Origin: Synchiropus splendidus
Taxonomy: Eukaryota > Chordata > Actinopteri > Syngnathiformes > Callionymidae
Assembly (NCBI RefSeq): GCF_027744825.2
Contig: NC_071348.1
Location: forward strand, 17,501-81,500
Direction: 5' to 3'
Length of the DNA stretch: 64,000 nt
Made by a program: the position numbers and the translations under genes. This document shows positions 1 through 15,000 of the stretch, piece after piece (within the stretch, counting starts at the first letter, position 1; each line of letters opens with the position of its first letter). The notes beneath the pieces are model-generated. The model ran no database searches, was not told the DNA's origin, and saw only the letters and a list, made by a program, of their open reading frames with translations.

Positions 1-90
1 TTGCAGGGATTGTGAAGTCACTGTTATTACGGTTTTACAGGATCATGATGACTTTGTGGCCGCCACAAGAGTGTTATTCCGAGCACTCAC

Positions 91-137
91 CTCTCGCTCC
101 TTCTTACGGGCCAGTCTGAGGACGTTCCTTGAGAAAC
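91..137 (-). CDS. Candidate internal exon of an unidentified gene
   Basis: On the minus strand a 47-nt block is flanked by a good acceptor (pyrimidine-rich, ending CCACAG) and a strong donor (GAG followed by GTGAGT). Two of its three frames are open. If the first two bases complete a codon, it reads FSRNVLRLARKKERE, a basic, exon-like peptide ending in phase 0. I do not recognise the protein. No partner exon is visible in the next 1.8 kb to either side, so the rest of the gene would lie left of the window or be separated by long introns. It could be a chance match to splice consensus. Confidence 0.25.
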
Positions 138-1430
138 CTGTGGAGAAAGCACACACAGCAATTCCTTTCATTTCCACATACAGCCATTCGTCCTTCAAAT
201 TAATCAGGAAATGGCATGACACATTCCACACAATTAGAGTCGACCTACAAGTTTTTCAAAACCACAAAATAATTGCAGCACACAGAAAAAAAACCCACGT
301 TTATCCCAAATTCTAACCAGAGCAAAAATCCCGAACGAAACAACCCACTTAGCATGTTATTGGAGACACACTGCCGCACTTGCACAACCAGAAGCACACA
401 CCTGGGTCCTTAAATACCTGTGGAGAAAAAAAAAACAATGATCTGTACTTACCTTATAAGTACAGATCAGTGGAAATAGTTGGAACCGCTGGTCTCTCCG
501 CCCTGGGGCGCCTGGTGCCCTGGGAAAGCCTCGACTGGCCAGTGTAATTGTCGGGCTCCCTCCCGACATCGCCCTACTCACGTGAGCTTTTACTGGCCTT
601 GAAAGGGCCCGCTCCCACTCTCCGCCACCCTGGCTGGGTGTTGACTTCCACCAGTCTGGCAGGGCAGGAAAACCTTCTCTGCATATATTTTCACTACATT
701 ATATTATTGACTTAAGCATTGCTTATGGAAATATCCATACATGGCAGAGACCATTTAAATGTTCTTGTTTATGTGCTGGAATTTTTTCCTTGAATGTCTC
801 GTGAGGTCCACACATTAAAACAAAGAGCCCCTAAATGCTCAACCATGAAGATCGAAATCTGACAGGATGATCCAAGGTCACATAGTTTCCACCTGTTGGT
901 GGTGAACCACTTTTATTTGCAAAGATAATCCTCTCACATATATTAATATCTCTGCTCTATGTTTCAAAAATATGTCTTATTAGTACAGATCTCAGGTCAA
1001 AGGAAGTTCAAAAGACATTCACTCGACTCGTCAGGCTGAAAAAATATGATCTACACCAACCATCACTTCAGAGTCATGTCTGCCTGCTTGTGAACACGCT
1101 CCAACCGCATCACATAGACAGGGATTTTCAAGTGTCAGCAATCGCCACGGGTCCATAAACAAGCGACGGCAACATGCAGAAGGCAGACGAGTCAGCAAGC
1201 AAATCACCAGCCAATCAGAGGACGGCACACAATCGTGAAAGTTGCACCCCAAAAAAAACAAAGAACACAGTATGTTGGTCCCAGACACTTTTGCAAGTAC
1301 TATGCAGATCAGTAGCATAAAATATTTATAGAACAAAAGCAGGATTAGTTTGTTAGCAGTGGGTCAGAAACGGATATATTTGGCGACACTAAAGAAAAAG
1401 GCGACGTTCGCATTCCCTGGGTTTGTCCCT
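138..1430. other. Non-coding stretch left of slc25a29
   Basis: No supported coding region. It contains a GC-rich block at about 480-600 with several short stem-loops, preceded by a perfect 12-bp hairpin at 440-468, and then AT-rich sequence. Short open frames here have no recognisable content. Confidence 0.5.
440..468. repeat. Perfect 12-bp inverted repeat (hairpin)
   Basis: GATCTGTACTTA (440-451) is followed by a 5-nt spacer CCTTA and the exact reverse complement at 457-468. On the minus strand the loop region also reads as a splice-donor-like AAGGTAAGT. Function unknown. Confidence 0.7.
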
Positions 1431-1435
1431 TCTTT

Positions 1436-1445
1436 TTTATTTATT
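1436..1445 (-). terminator. slc25a29: Candidate polyA signals of slc25a29
   Basis: Two overlapping TTTATT hexamers on the plus strand are AATAAA on the minus strand, about 530 nt past the slc25a29 stop codon. If used, the 3' UTR runs from 1976 to about 1420. Chosen by position and the hexamer alone. Confidence 0.35.
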
Positions 1446-1976
1446 CATTTTTTTGGACCATGGTCCAAGACTGAACGGAAATGATGACTCAGCTATTTGT
1501 TCAAAACATGCCCTTTGTTTGAGAAACAAGAGTAGGATAAAGGTGATTTGTTTGGAAGACGTCTGGCCAGAGCCCTTGGGTACTGGTGTGGACATGGGGC
1601 TTTATTGTGCTGAATATCTGACGACAGCTGCTCCAATGTAAAGGCTGCCACGACGCTCCCCTCCTCCTCGAATGACGAGGACAATTCCATAAGGCATGAA
1701 GCATTTTTCAACGCTTTATATAAAAAATATTCAGAGAGATTTCTAAGCCGTATGTGGAGAGGCGCCTGAGAAAACGCAACTGTACAATGGTACGCTCCAA
1801 AACACACTCAATAGTAAAATCTTCCAACCGAGTCAAAAATATATACACTTTTTTTTACTGCCAATGAATAAATAAACCAGTTTGCCTCTGGTTTGGAGTG
1901 TGGGATCAAACAGAGCACAGATTTTTTTTTTTTAATCTGGTAAAGTGCTGATGTTGAGGAAGAGACCTCTGGCCTC

Positions 1977-5390
<3,414 letters not shown>

Positions 5391-5399
5391 CGCCGCTTT

Positions 5400-5910
5400 T
5401 CAATTACACCTTAGAAGAACCAGTGTTGCCGAGCTACAATTGCCCAACCACGGGGCGGTTCAGAGCCCGCGATCTCAGGCCGAACCCGCGCTCTTCCCAG
5501 CGCACCTGTCAGTCGCTTCTCCTCCCAGGTAGATGACACTTTGAGATACCCTATGCTAACTGAGGCTAGCCGCTATCAGCTAAGAAATCAGGTCTTTTTT
5601 GTTCGCTTCGGTAGTGAATGTCAACGTTTGCAACGCTACGTTTTGACGCAAACAACCTCCAGGAGACGGTGTCGGCGCTCACATGCAACACGGACACACA
5701 ACGCGGCGTCAGACTCCGGGAGGTTGTCCTAGAAGGGGAATCTGGCGATGCAGGAAGAAGCTGGCAGCTGGGCGGGGGCAACCAGCGGAGTCGACCAATC
5801 GGAGCAAAGAAATGTCGCCGACACCCTACATCACACTTAATGCTCGCCGCTGATTGGTTGTCGACCCAACGTAGTCCCAGTCTTGGACGCGTCACACGGG
5901 GCGCGTGATG
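5400..5910 (-). promoter_or_regulatory. slc25a29: CpG-rich promoter region of slc25a29
   Basis: Upstream of the slc25a29 start codon the sequence becomes rich in CpG. It contains GC boxes (GGGGCGG near 5455 and GGCGGGGG at 5771-5778) and two CCAAT boxes in opposite orientation, at 5795-5799 (+) and 5853-5857 (-), about 55 bp apart. No TATA box is obvious, which fits a housekeeping-type promoter. The transcription start cannot be fixed. Confidence 0.5.
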
Positions 5911-6880
5911 TTTTGCGATGTACTAACTGTGATCCTTGTTTTATTCGTGTGTCGTTACCTCTCAACTCCTTTAACGTTTCTTTGTTTCAATGTGTCTTTA
6001 ATAGCAGTGTAAATCGGAATGATACCAAAAGACATGCTCAAGTCTACACATGTTGACCTCGTTTTGATTGCCAAAACACAACTATTTTAACTAAGCCAAC
6101 CGGCCTTGTACATATCCCAAACAATAATCCATTATTTCTATAACGACAGTTGACGACGCTGACTCATAAAGACAGTGACAAGAGTGTCACGGGAAGTATC
6201 ACAAGATGACTTGAGCTGTCACTAATCTTTCATCAGATATGATAAGACAACAAACCCAGTGTGTATTCCTGCTATACTGACAACTTGTCATGTTTGTTAA
6301 TATATTACTACAGGCATATGTGCGCGGAGGTTTTATGAATACTTTACTTCCATGCAACACAATCCCACCAAATACAGAACCCAAGTTAATATAATATACA
6401 CGGATTTAATAGATTGTTTTGTCAAAGAAAAAAAAGGACAGTCTAAAAAGAATAAAAACTGATGATGATCATATGTAATGAATATTGCTAAAACATTTAT
6501 AGTATGCATATAGGACGTTTTTAATTATTTGATATACTGTAAGATATATGTAAGTTAGTCAAATTAAAGCACACAGCACAGTATTGTTTCATTTTCATTT
6601 TTTCATAATGTTCTGATTTCAATGTATTTGCTGGGACGGTGTGAGAATGGTAATCGAAGACAATCTGATCGGATTCAAACACGATTTATTCGTAGTCACA
6701 TATCTTGATGTGTAATATAAACAAGAGTCAATCCAACTCAAGTAATTATTTTTTATCAAATAGCTTCTTAGAAAATGTGTTTGATTTAGGATTGAGAGAG
6801 CTTTTCAGTTTTGTTGAACTAAACCTCATTGAATATACATTTCAGTATGAACAGTGAGCTGCGGTCTGTGTTTATATCAG
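5911..6880. other. AT-rich spacer between the two carrier genes
   Basis: AT-rich intergenic sequence separating the slc25a29 and slc25a47 promoter regions. I see no gene, RNA or clear repeat in it. Confidence 0.5.
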
Positions 6881-6904
6881 CCATGCGGTCTGTTGAGTAA
6901 CAAG

Positions 6905-7061
6905 TGCGAGGCTCCGCCCACTCATCTGAGCACATGCGTGTGCGGACGTCACGCAGTCTTCACTGAGAGCGGCGCTCGCGGCTCCCTCAAGGTTACATAC
7001 GTGTGATTTCCGGACCGAAAATGGCCTTAAAGCGGAGTGGCTTGTGAGACGATCTGAAAAG
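6905..7061 (+). promoter_or_regulatory. slc25a47: Promoter and leader of slc25a47 with a uORF
   Basis: The 150 bp before the slc25a47 start has a GC box (CCGCCC, 6914-6919), a CRE-like site (GGACGTCA, 6944-6951) and high CpG content. A short upstream open frame at 7021-7047 (ATG to TGA, eight codons) has A at -3 and G at +4, a strong start context, and ends 15 nt before the main ATG. Its start overlaps a YY1-like AAAATGGC. Whether the uORF is in the mRNA depends on the unknown start site. Confidence 0.45.
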
Positions 7062-9517
7062 ATGCATATCGTCGACTTCGTGTCGGGGTCATTCGCAGGT
7101 AAACCGCTCCAAAATGTAGGCCAACAGCCGGGATAGCTTGTTAGCACGATGCTGCCGCGACGGACAGATGGATGGATGGACGAGAATGTTGCTTGCATAA
7201 TTGATGTTTTTGGCCACAATATGAAATCAAACGTCTTTGTGGTGACGTCCAACCCGGCGTTCTATTGATGAGATTAAACGTTTTGGTCGAAAGCGTCAAT
7301 TCACCTTTCGTTCTACCACGAAAACACATGTATTTTTACTTCTAACGCGTCAGAGCCATCAAAAACATGTTGCTCAAATGTGCTTACAAATGCACCAGAC
7401 TGTATGCATCTCGATGTATTATGGTTTTATAATACAATGCCAGATTGTAATTACAATGTAATAAGTTACACATTCAATGTTATTTGCGAGGACAATAATT
7501 GTCATAATCCAATTATGAATATTAAAATGATTCATCTGACTTTGTTTTGGACACAGGGGCCTGTGGAATGGCGGTGGGTTACCCCATGGACACGGTCAAG
7601 GTGCAGTGCAGTTTGTAGATTAACGTGAAAACCTTGTTCACACACACACACCATTCTATCATTTAAAAATGCCTTTTGCCATATTGCATATTAGGTTCGG
7701 ATTCAAACCCAAAACCAGTTTACTGGCGTGTGGCAGTGCACGAGAGCCACGTTCACAAAAGAAGGGGTAGGACTGAAAGTGACTTAAGAAAACTCTGTGT
7801 TCTGTATGCAAGTTGTGAAAGAAGGTTCCTTTTCTTCTCACTCCTCAGGTGCATGGCTTCTTCAAAGGCATGTCTCTACCCATGACCACCATATCGCTGA
7901 CCTCCTCGCTGGTTTTCGGCACATACAGAAACTGCCTCCACTGTCTGAGCCAGGCCAGAGGAGGGGCTTCAAACACCAAACTAGACGTCTTTCTGTCCGG
8001 CTTGGCTGCTGGAATCACTCAGGTACCAGTGCCTTCGTTATTCTAGTCTCTGTCTTAGAGCCGCTCTATTCACTTCTACTGAAAAAACCCCAAAAGAAAT
8101 GTATAGATTTTCCGGCTTTATAACGACATATGGGGCTAACATTTGACTGGAACCAGTTGGTCGACTTGAGGAAGAGAAACCAGAGGAACTAGTGTTTTTG
8201 AAGCTCATTCTGTGTAGTAGTTTTTGTGTATAAACGGTACCCAATTCATCCTCCTTAAATGGACTTTTTACGTCCTGCGGTACTAAAACGCGACAACTAG
8301 AGGCCAATATTACACAACCCCAAAGAACAACAGGTCAACCTTGGGCCTCTCCTGCTTCATCCACAGATATCTGTCATGTCTCCTGGTGACATTGTGAAGG
8401 TTCGTCTCCAATGTCAGACGGAATCCAAAAAGACTGGGACATTCAGACCCAAGTACAGAGGTCCGGTTCACTGCCTGCTGAGTATAGTTAAAGAAGACGG
8501 GGTCCTTGGCCTCTACCGGGGAGCGCTGCCGCTGATGCTGAGGGACGCGCCTTCTTTCGCGACTTACTTTTTAACCTACACCACCATCTGTGACTGGCTG
8601 ACAGACGGCAGCAAGAAAAGACCAGGTGGGTTTCAAGTCGACTCCACCACAGTTGACTGCAGAATTTTCTGGAAAAATTGTGCTTGTAATTCAGATGAAA
8701 AGATTCATTTTATCATTATTATTATTATTATTATAAAGAGGAGCAATTTACAAAGCCACTACTTGGAAGTTGGTTTATGTAAGTTTGGGTGGAAAAAAAA
8801 TCAGTTTCGGAGGCAATAAATGGAATGTATGAAAAATAAAGTATTGTAATATTCCAAATGAACATTGTAGAAGAAATGTGGTAAAAATAATTTTGATTTT
8901 ACCGAAAATAAATCATGTATAACACATGTAAAATGATAATAGCAATGATAATAACAATGTAGATAATGACGTTGGAAAGCAGAGCAGGAGCATTACGAGG
9001 TCTGACAAGAACTAACTTCATCGAAGGTACCCTGAGAACATGTAATGAAGAATATATTCTTGGCTGATGATGAGGTGGAGTCAATTGTGCGTGTGAGGCA
9101 CTTAAAACAGGTTCATGCTGATGATGGCGAAACTGTTTGTATCTCTCGGATACGATTCCCTCATGGAATGTTACTGAGGAAATGTAAACCTAATGTTCCT
9201 CTGCGACAGGCTGGAGCGGCGTGATGCTGGCCGGAGGTGTAGCTGGGATGGCGGGCTGGTCTATCGGAACACCCATGGACGTGATCAAGTCCCGCCTGCA
9301 GCTCGACGGTGTGAGGGAGAGGAGGCGATATAAAGGCTTTTTCCACTGCATCTCCCAGACCGCACGCGTGGAAGGAGCCAGCGTCTTCTTCCGCAGCCTG
9401 GGCCTCAACTGCGTGCGCGCCGTCCCGGTCAACATGGTGGTCTTTGTTACATATGAAGTCTTGACTGGCTTCCTGAGAGCCGATGGTGCCGACCCGACGC
9501 ACGTGAGGTTTGAATAA
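7062..9517 (+). CDS. slc25a47: Mitochondrial carrier SLC25A47 (HDMCP)
   Basis: Spliced CDS of 894 nt (297 aa) in six exons: 7062-7098, 7557-7600, 7695-7766, 7849-8022, 8367-8625 and 9210-9517, all with GT-AG introns and matching phases. It begins [13 protein letters not shown]. The three carrier signatures are PMDTVK (residues 22-27), a divergent SPGDIVK (114-120, usually P-x-D/E) and PMDVIK (217-222). The segment KYRGPVHCL and the ending NMVVFVTYE match the human protein closely. SLC25A47 is a liver-enriched inner-mitochondrial-membrane carrier whose substrate is debated (uncoupling activity and NAD+ transport have been proposed). The gene is head to head with slc25a29, and its first three introns share position and phase with that gene, pointing to an old duplication. 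Fish can carry a and b copies; which one this is cannot be told. Confidence 0.94.
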
Positions 9518-10625
9518 CACTATCACTAATTTACACATCGGAGAAGAAAAAATATACAATGAAGGAAGGTCTTCAGTTCATGAAAAACTCAGGGAGCCAA
9601 ATACGTAATTGCATCGTTTCACCACTAGAGGGACTCGCTGACCAGCTTTTGTCTGCGTTTCTTGAAAGCGCTTGTACTTCGAGGCCCAGGTGAGGACTCG
9701 GATGTAGAATAGAAAAGTTGCACTACACACATCGATGGTTCGGATATGTGCCCCAGAAGTTATGCTGCATATTTTAAAATGACTTTTCACAGCTGGGCAG
9801 CCTCCACCACATCCACGAACCCCATCAGTTTTCTACTCCTTTACCTTTATATCTGACGTTCTTCATCCACCATGTCCAAACCATCCGAGTCTGACCTCCC
9901 CAAATCTGTCGCTGGACATTTGCATTACATATAATATTCACATATTGACACACCATTTGGCACAATAATCAAATATTAGGTAAGTCATGTTTTATTTTTA
10001 TTTTTATGAGAAGGGGCAGATGATGTCATATCAGTCCTTCTGCTCTGCCAATTTCACAAGCTTGAGTTTGAACTGTTTGTTTTTCTCTGTGAATTCTAAA
10101 GGTGCCTTTCATCATAAGATAAATCCTAGAAGTTATTGCTTGTTGTTACACACCTCATGGCGCTTCCTGATGACATATTTCTCGTGTCTAAGATGACAGT
10201 ATAAGCCAAGTCTGTGTTCCGAACCTCTCCAAGACGCTGATATCTGCTACATCAGCGCATACATAGTGTTTACACCTACCTGTCGTCCTTTAACCAGGGT
10301 CCTCATATATGGATTTCTATATTGTGTGTGTGTGTGTTTGATGAAATTATTATTGTGTGAGAGTGATGTGTGACTGATCACCAGTGCATCATTGCTTGTG
10401 TGGCGCTTTGTAACTCTGCACACGTGTCTGGATTTGTACCACTTGTGTGCCCTCAAATGTGTCTGTATTGTGAGGGATTTTAACATAATATATCAATATT
10501 ATTTGGTGTTTCACCCACTAAAGCAGCTTGTGTGTGTCGAAGAGCTGCGCTATCATGGTACGGTGGAATATTGAAGTATGAAAGAACAATCATAAGGGTA
10601 AATAAATCTATTTATTTCAACCAAA
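9518..10625 (+). other. slc25a47: Probable 3' UTR of slc25a47
   Basis: No coding signal follows the stop. The first well-placed plus-strand AATAAA is at 10601-10606, giving a 3' UTR of about 1.1 kb. A further AATAAA-rich stretch lies near 11150. This assignment rests on position only. Confidence 0.35.
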
Positions 10626-11851
10626 GTTGTACTTTTTGAAAAAAATAGTATACAAGGAACCGCACAATAACGGAAAAATCTAAGAGAATAAAAGACAGTG
10701 GACAACTTCCAGTCTTGCTAGAATTTCTCCTTGTTTTCATTTTATAACTGGCATTTACGTCTAAAAGCACAGAGACACAGATTTGGCATGAAGAAAAACA
10801 TGGTGTCATGGACATCAGATAACAGTGACTCAGTGACGTAGTTGATTTGAAATGAGCTCGGCACCAAGCTTGGCCGGCTCATGGTCATTTCCAAAATACC
10901 AGGCTCCAAAAGCAGTTATATGAATGTTGCCTTTGTGAAAGCTCTCTCCCACTTATGCAATGACAGAAGCCCATAATTGTCTCGCACCACCTCTTGGTCA
11001 CATGCACTTCTCAATAACACACACAAACGGTGACGTTCTGCTTTGTCAATTTGGCCATTTAGGAAATGAGAGCAGATTCTTCCAGCCCTTGGTTGTAAAC
11101 AGCCTGCCCTACCACAGCACCTTAGCCAGTGAATCCAGCAGTCAGAAGAAAATAAAATAAAATATCACACTCATGGCGGATGTTCTTGACGCCTTAAGTG
11201 ATGCATTTGACAACTAATACTTCAACGATACACAAGAATATTCCCAAAATATCTTACAGGACAGTGACAATCAAACAAATGTTTTGGGTTTTTTTTTTTC
11301 ATGTTTTGTAAATTATGGGGGGGGGGAATCATGTTTCATTTCCTTCAAATGTGTTTTCAGCATAGTTTGGTGTCACTTGTCCTTATTTGATTGTTTAAAA
11401 ATAATTGTGTCACCCCTGATTTTATTAGATTTTATGCCACAATAATACTGTAATAATAATAATGATAATAAAATGTGTAAACAGTTATACTTTTTTGTCC
11501 TCTCACAATGTATTTTTGTTAACTTTATACCATAAATGTCTGCCCTTATCTCTCACTAAAATACCAACAAGCAAATATGAGAAATTGATTATCTAAATAT
11601 GTAAAAGATGTTAAGGAAAATACAGCACAGGCACTGAAAAAAAAAAAACCCACTAGATTTATGTACACTTTAGTTTAAGCAGCTGCTCCAACAACTTTTT
11701 TCATGAGTAAAAAAGAAATAGTTAATAAAGAAATGTGAAATTTAGTACAATAAAAAGTGGCAATATTAGGCAGCAATATGGCCATAAACTGACAATTATA
11801 GGAACATTTAGAAAGGGGACAGGCCTCTGGATAGTGTCAAATATCTGACTG

Positions 11852-11867
11852 TATTATTATTATTATT

Positions 11868-11920
<53 letters not shown>
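11852..11920. repeat. (ATT)n/(AAT)n self-complementary microsatellite
   Basis: A run of ATT triplets switches near 11870 to a run of AAT triplets, so the two halves can pair with each other as a long AT-only hairpin. Confidence 0.9.
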
Positions 11921-11922
<2 letters not shown>

Positions 11923-12060
11923 GAGTGGCGCCTCCTCCTGTCAGAATAGGTCCTTGGTGACTGGCACTTGGGCCCCTTCTCACCAATTGCCATTAGGTCT
12001 ATTTTGGGCCCTCCCAACAGCACACGTCCCTCATCTGCAAAAGTGGCGGTGACTTACACA

Positions 12061-12074
12061 CCAGTGGAGGGCGC
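12061..12074 (+). promoter_or_regulatory. CTCF-like motif
   Basis: CCAGTGGAGGGCGC matches CCASYAGRKGGCRS at 13 of 14 positions. Isolated; no occupancy can be inferred from sequence alone. Confidence 0.3.
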
Positions 12075-15000
12075 TATAGCTCTATACTTTGTGACGGTGA
12101 CCATAAACCTGAGAACTGTATATGTTTCACTGAACATGTCTGCAGAATCTAATACACAAACTTTCACTTTTCACTTGAAAACGATATGAATATTTTCAGG
12201 CTAAATAGTGAACAGGGGGGGAAACAAAGTTCCTATTTTTACGGTTTCTACTAAGTTACTGACCCAATGATGGTCAATATGGTGCATTTAGATAAAGTAC
12301 TTTTGATATATATATATATGGTATCAAAAAAGCTATTTTTGGATCAGATTGTCGAGTGAACCTCTCTCTACAGTATGGATGAACTTCTCACCTCTGAGGG
12401 AGAGTCCAGACACCATGTGGAGGAACTGTACTGCTTGTAAGTGCGATGTTCTTTCACAGTCACTGCCCAATGTTCTCCAGCTTTGCCCTTTCCTCACCGG
12501 GACACAGTCCTCACAAGCCTGTGTGTGTGTGTCCCTGCATCATCTACACTTGGTCTCCTCCAGTTGGAGACAGAATAAACCTCCTCCTGCGTGTTTACGT
12601 TTTCAGACAACTTAGATGAGCTGAACACATCACCAGGACTGGCCTGATATGGATGGCACCAACATCATCAGCAAAAAAAACCCCACCTACATCCAACTAT
12701 TAAAAATGTGAAATATAACCATCGCAAAAGTGTCAATACATTTGCTTCATTTAGAAGTGAGAACTTAGGTCTTAGACTTACTCTTACACTGAAGTTGAGT
12801 GAGTAGAAAGTCGTGGCTATATTTAGTTGTGGGGAGGTTGAAAGGTACGTAACAGTGTGCACAGCTGCTTCTGAACTAGAGGTGTCCCCACTTTACACTG
12901 AACCCTACGCCTCTGTTTTAAAGTAAGCCATACAGCTATGTTGCACATCCGAATATTCAATTTAAGAAGGAGCACAGATCATGTCCGTACATCAGCCGCA
13001 GTGGTCTGTAAGCTGCGGGTGCAGTGGTGCTGTCCGCGCCATATAAAGATCATAGGTGCTTAAAAATGCATGAGGATCACTTCTAAACTAGTTTGCAAAA
13101 TGTGGCACAGCATGGAGACGGACCCATGAAACAAACTGGGCAATGTTCTGAACATGAATCATGATCTCCCCACATTACATTGAAGCGCTCAACATGCGCT
13201 GTTTTCACCCTTGTGTCTGAAGTTCCAACACCTCAACCGGTCTCAGATGGTGCCTCTCGTCTCCAGGAAATCAGCTCTGTCGTCAGAGCTGCGGACACAT
13301 GGAAGAAAACGGAGCATTTTGAGCGCTTTGAGGTGAATAAAACGCCTGTGATTTCATTGGTTTGACGTGACAAGGCTCAATATTTTGACACTCTTTAGCC
13401 TGTAAAAATAACCACATCACTGTATAAGCAGCAGGGTTCAGACAGCAAGAAAATGGTAGCGGCTTATGGTCCGGAAATGACGTATTAATACGTGGAAAAG
13501 TTCAGAGAAATAGAAGGCTTTGTTTGTGGTTTCTCTTATCTTGCTATCTACCTGAGTGATCTCCATGTTGATGGACTTGAAGAGAGAGGCTCAAGGTCAT
13601 AGTTCACACTGGATTTAACAATCTCCAAACACGAATGGAAATGCCGCTTTGCCACCACTACTGACTCGACCATTTGTCCAGAACCGTTGGAACGGGAGTG
13701 TCAACATTTAGGTGCCCCTTTGTGAAGTTTCCGGGAGCAAAGACAGGTTAGTGTTTGAAAAAGCGAAAGGTCCGAAGAGCTCATGAATGAGCGAGAAAAC
13801 ATTTTTTTGAGGAGCAAACTTCAGATCAATAGAAAATGAGCATTTAAAGAAAAGGGCAGGGGTGATTTGGAGCTGTGATTTTGGCATCTGGGATCTGCTT
13901 TTCAATCTGACAGAACGGTGTCGCCACGGAGGGTTCAGCCCAAGTCTAGACTGTCATAGCCTGCCCTGTGTCTGCAGCGTGGTGACGGCGGCTGACAGCA
14001 TCTATTATCATTCTCTGTGTGAGGCCGCCTTGTTTTTATTTGCTCAAAACAACGACAGTTGTCTTGGGCAGCGCCGAACCCTGCAAAATAATCTGAGTGG
14101 GAACTGGTGTAGAGACCAGCCCTGAAATTAAAATGACTGTAATCCGCTGTAAAATACAACACAGACGGAAAAGGAGTCTGGATGAAGTGTTGAGAATGTT
14201 ATCACGGTCTGAACTTGCTTTTTCAGAGGCTACTGTTTATGCTCCTGGAGAACCTTCATGAGTCAGATTATGGTTCTACCCATTATAAAACATACAGTAG
14301 TCACCAGAGGAAATATGATGAAATGCTCAGGCCATGAGAGGAAAGATAACTTGGAGGGTTGTTTCCGTCACTAGTGTTGGACAACATTGAATTCATCTTT
14401 CTGTGGGGACTGAATGAATAGAACTGCCACACCAGTTTTGCAAACGTGTAGGAGGATAATATTCAGGGAAAAATATATTGCAGGAAATTGGGAACAATGT
14501 CATGATATGAGGCTTTGAGATCTCATAAAATACACGAATACGTTTAATAATAATAATAATAATTAATAATGTATTTCACTTATGTTGCTAAATTAATTCC
14601 CTCAACATTTCACGCCCCTCAGGAGAAACTGTAACCTATAAGAATTATTAATGGAATCACATTCACTGGTTGATTCAAACAAGCAAAAATGAATGAATAA
14701 TTCAATTAAAAACGTGGTCAGTGGGAAATATAAATGTGTGCGCATTCGTCAATCTAGAACATCTAGCGTGTGCTTAATGAATGAAGTAATGCAGCTATTT
14801 TTTCCTTCCAAATCACGTGGCAGCTATTTTTTCTGGCTAAGCAGAAAAACCTCACAGGCAGCAGAAGGGAAAATACTATCTTTACACAGGCAGATAACTT
14901 GTCAAAGGGATCACGTGGCTGGCTGTCATGAACGTGTCGTGTTTGGTTTTCCGGCCTCCTGGTTCGGAGTAGGACAGAAATGCGACTGACACATTCAATG

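Noticed and set aside
470..560. Resemblance to U1 snRNA or 5S rRNA
   Set aside because: Only short stretches (GGGAAA...CTCGACTG, or GCCTGG...GGTGC) look alike; the key functional elements of either RNA are missing.
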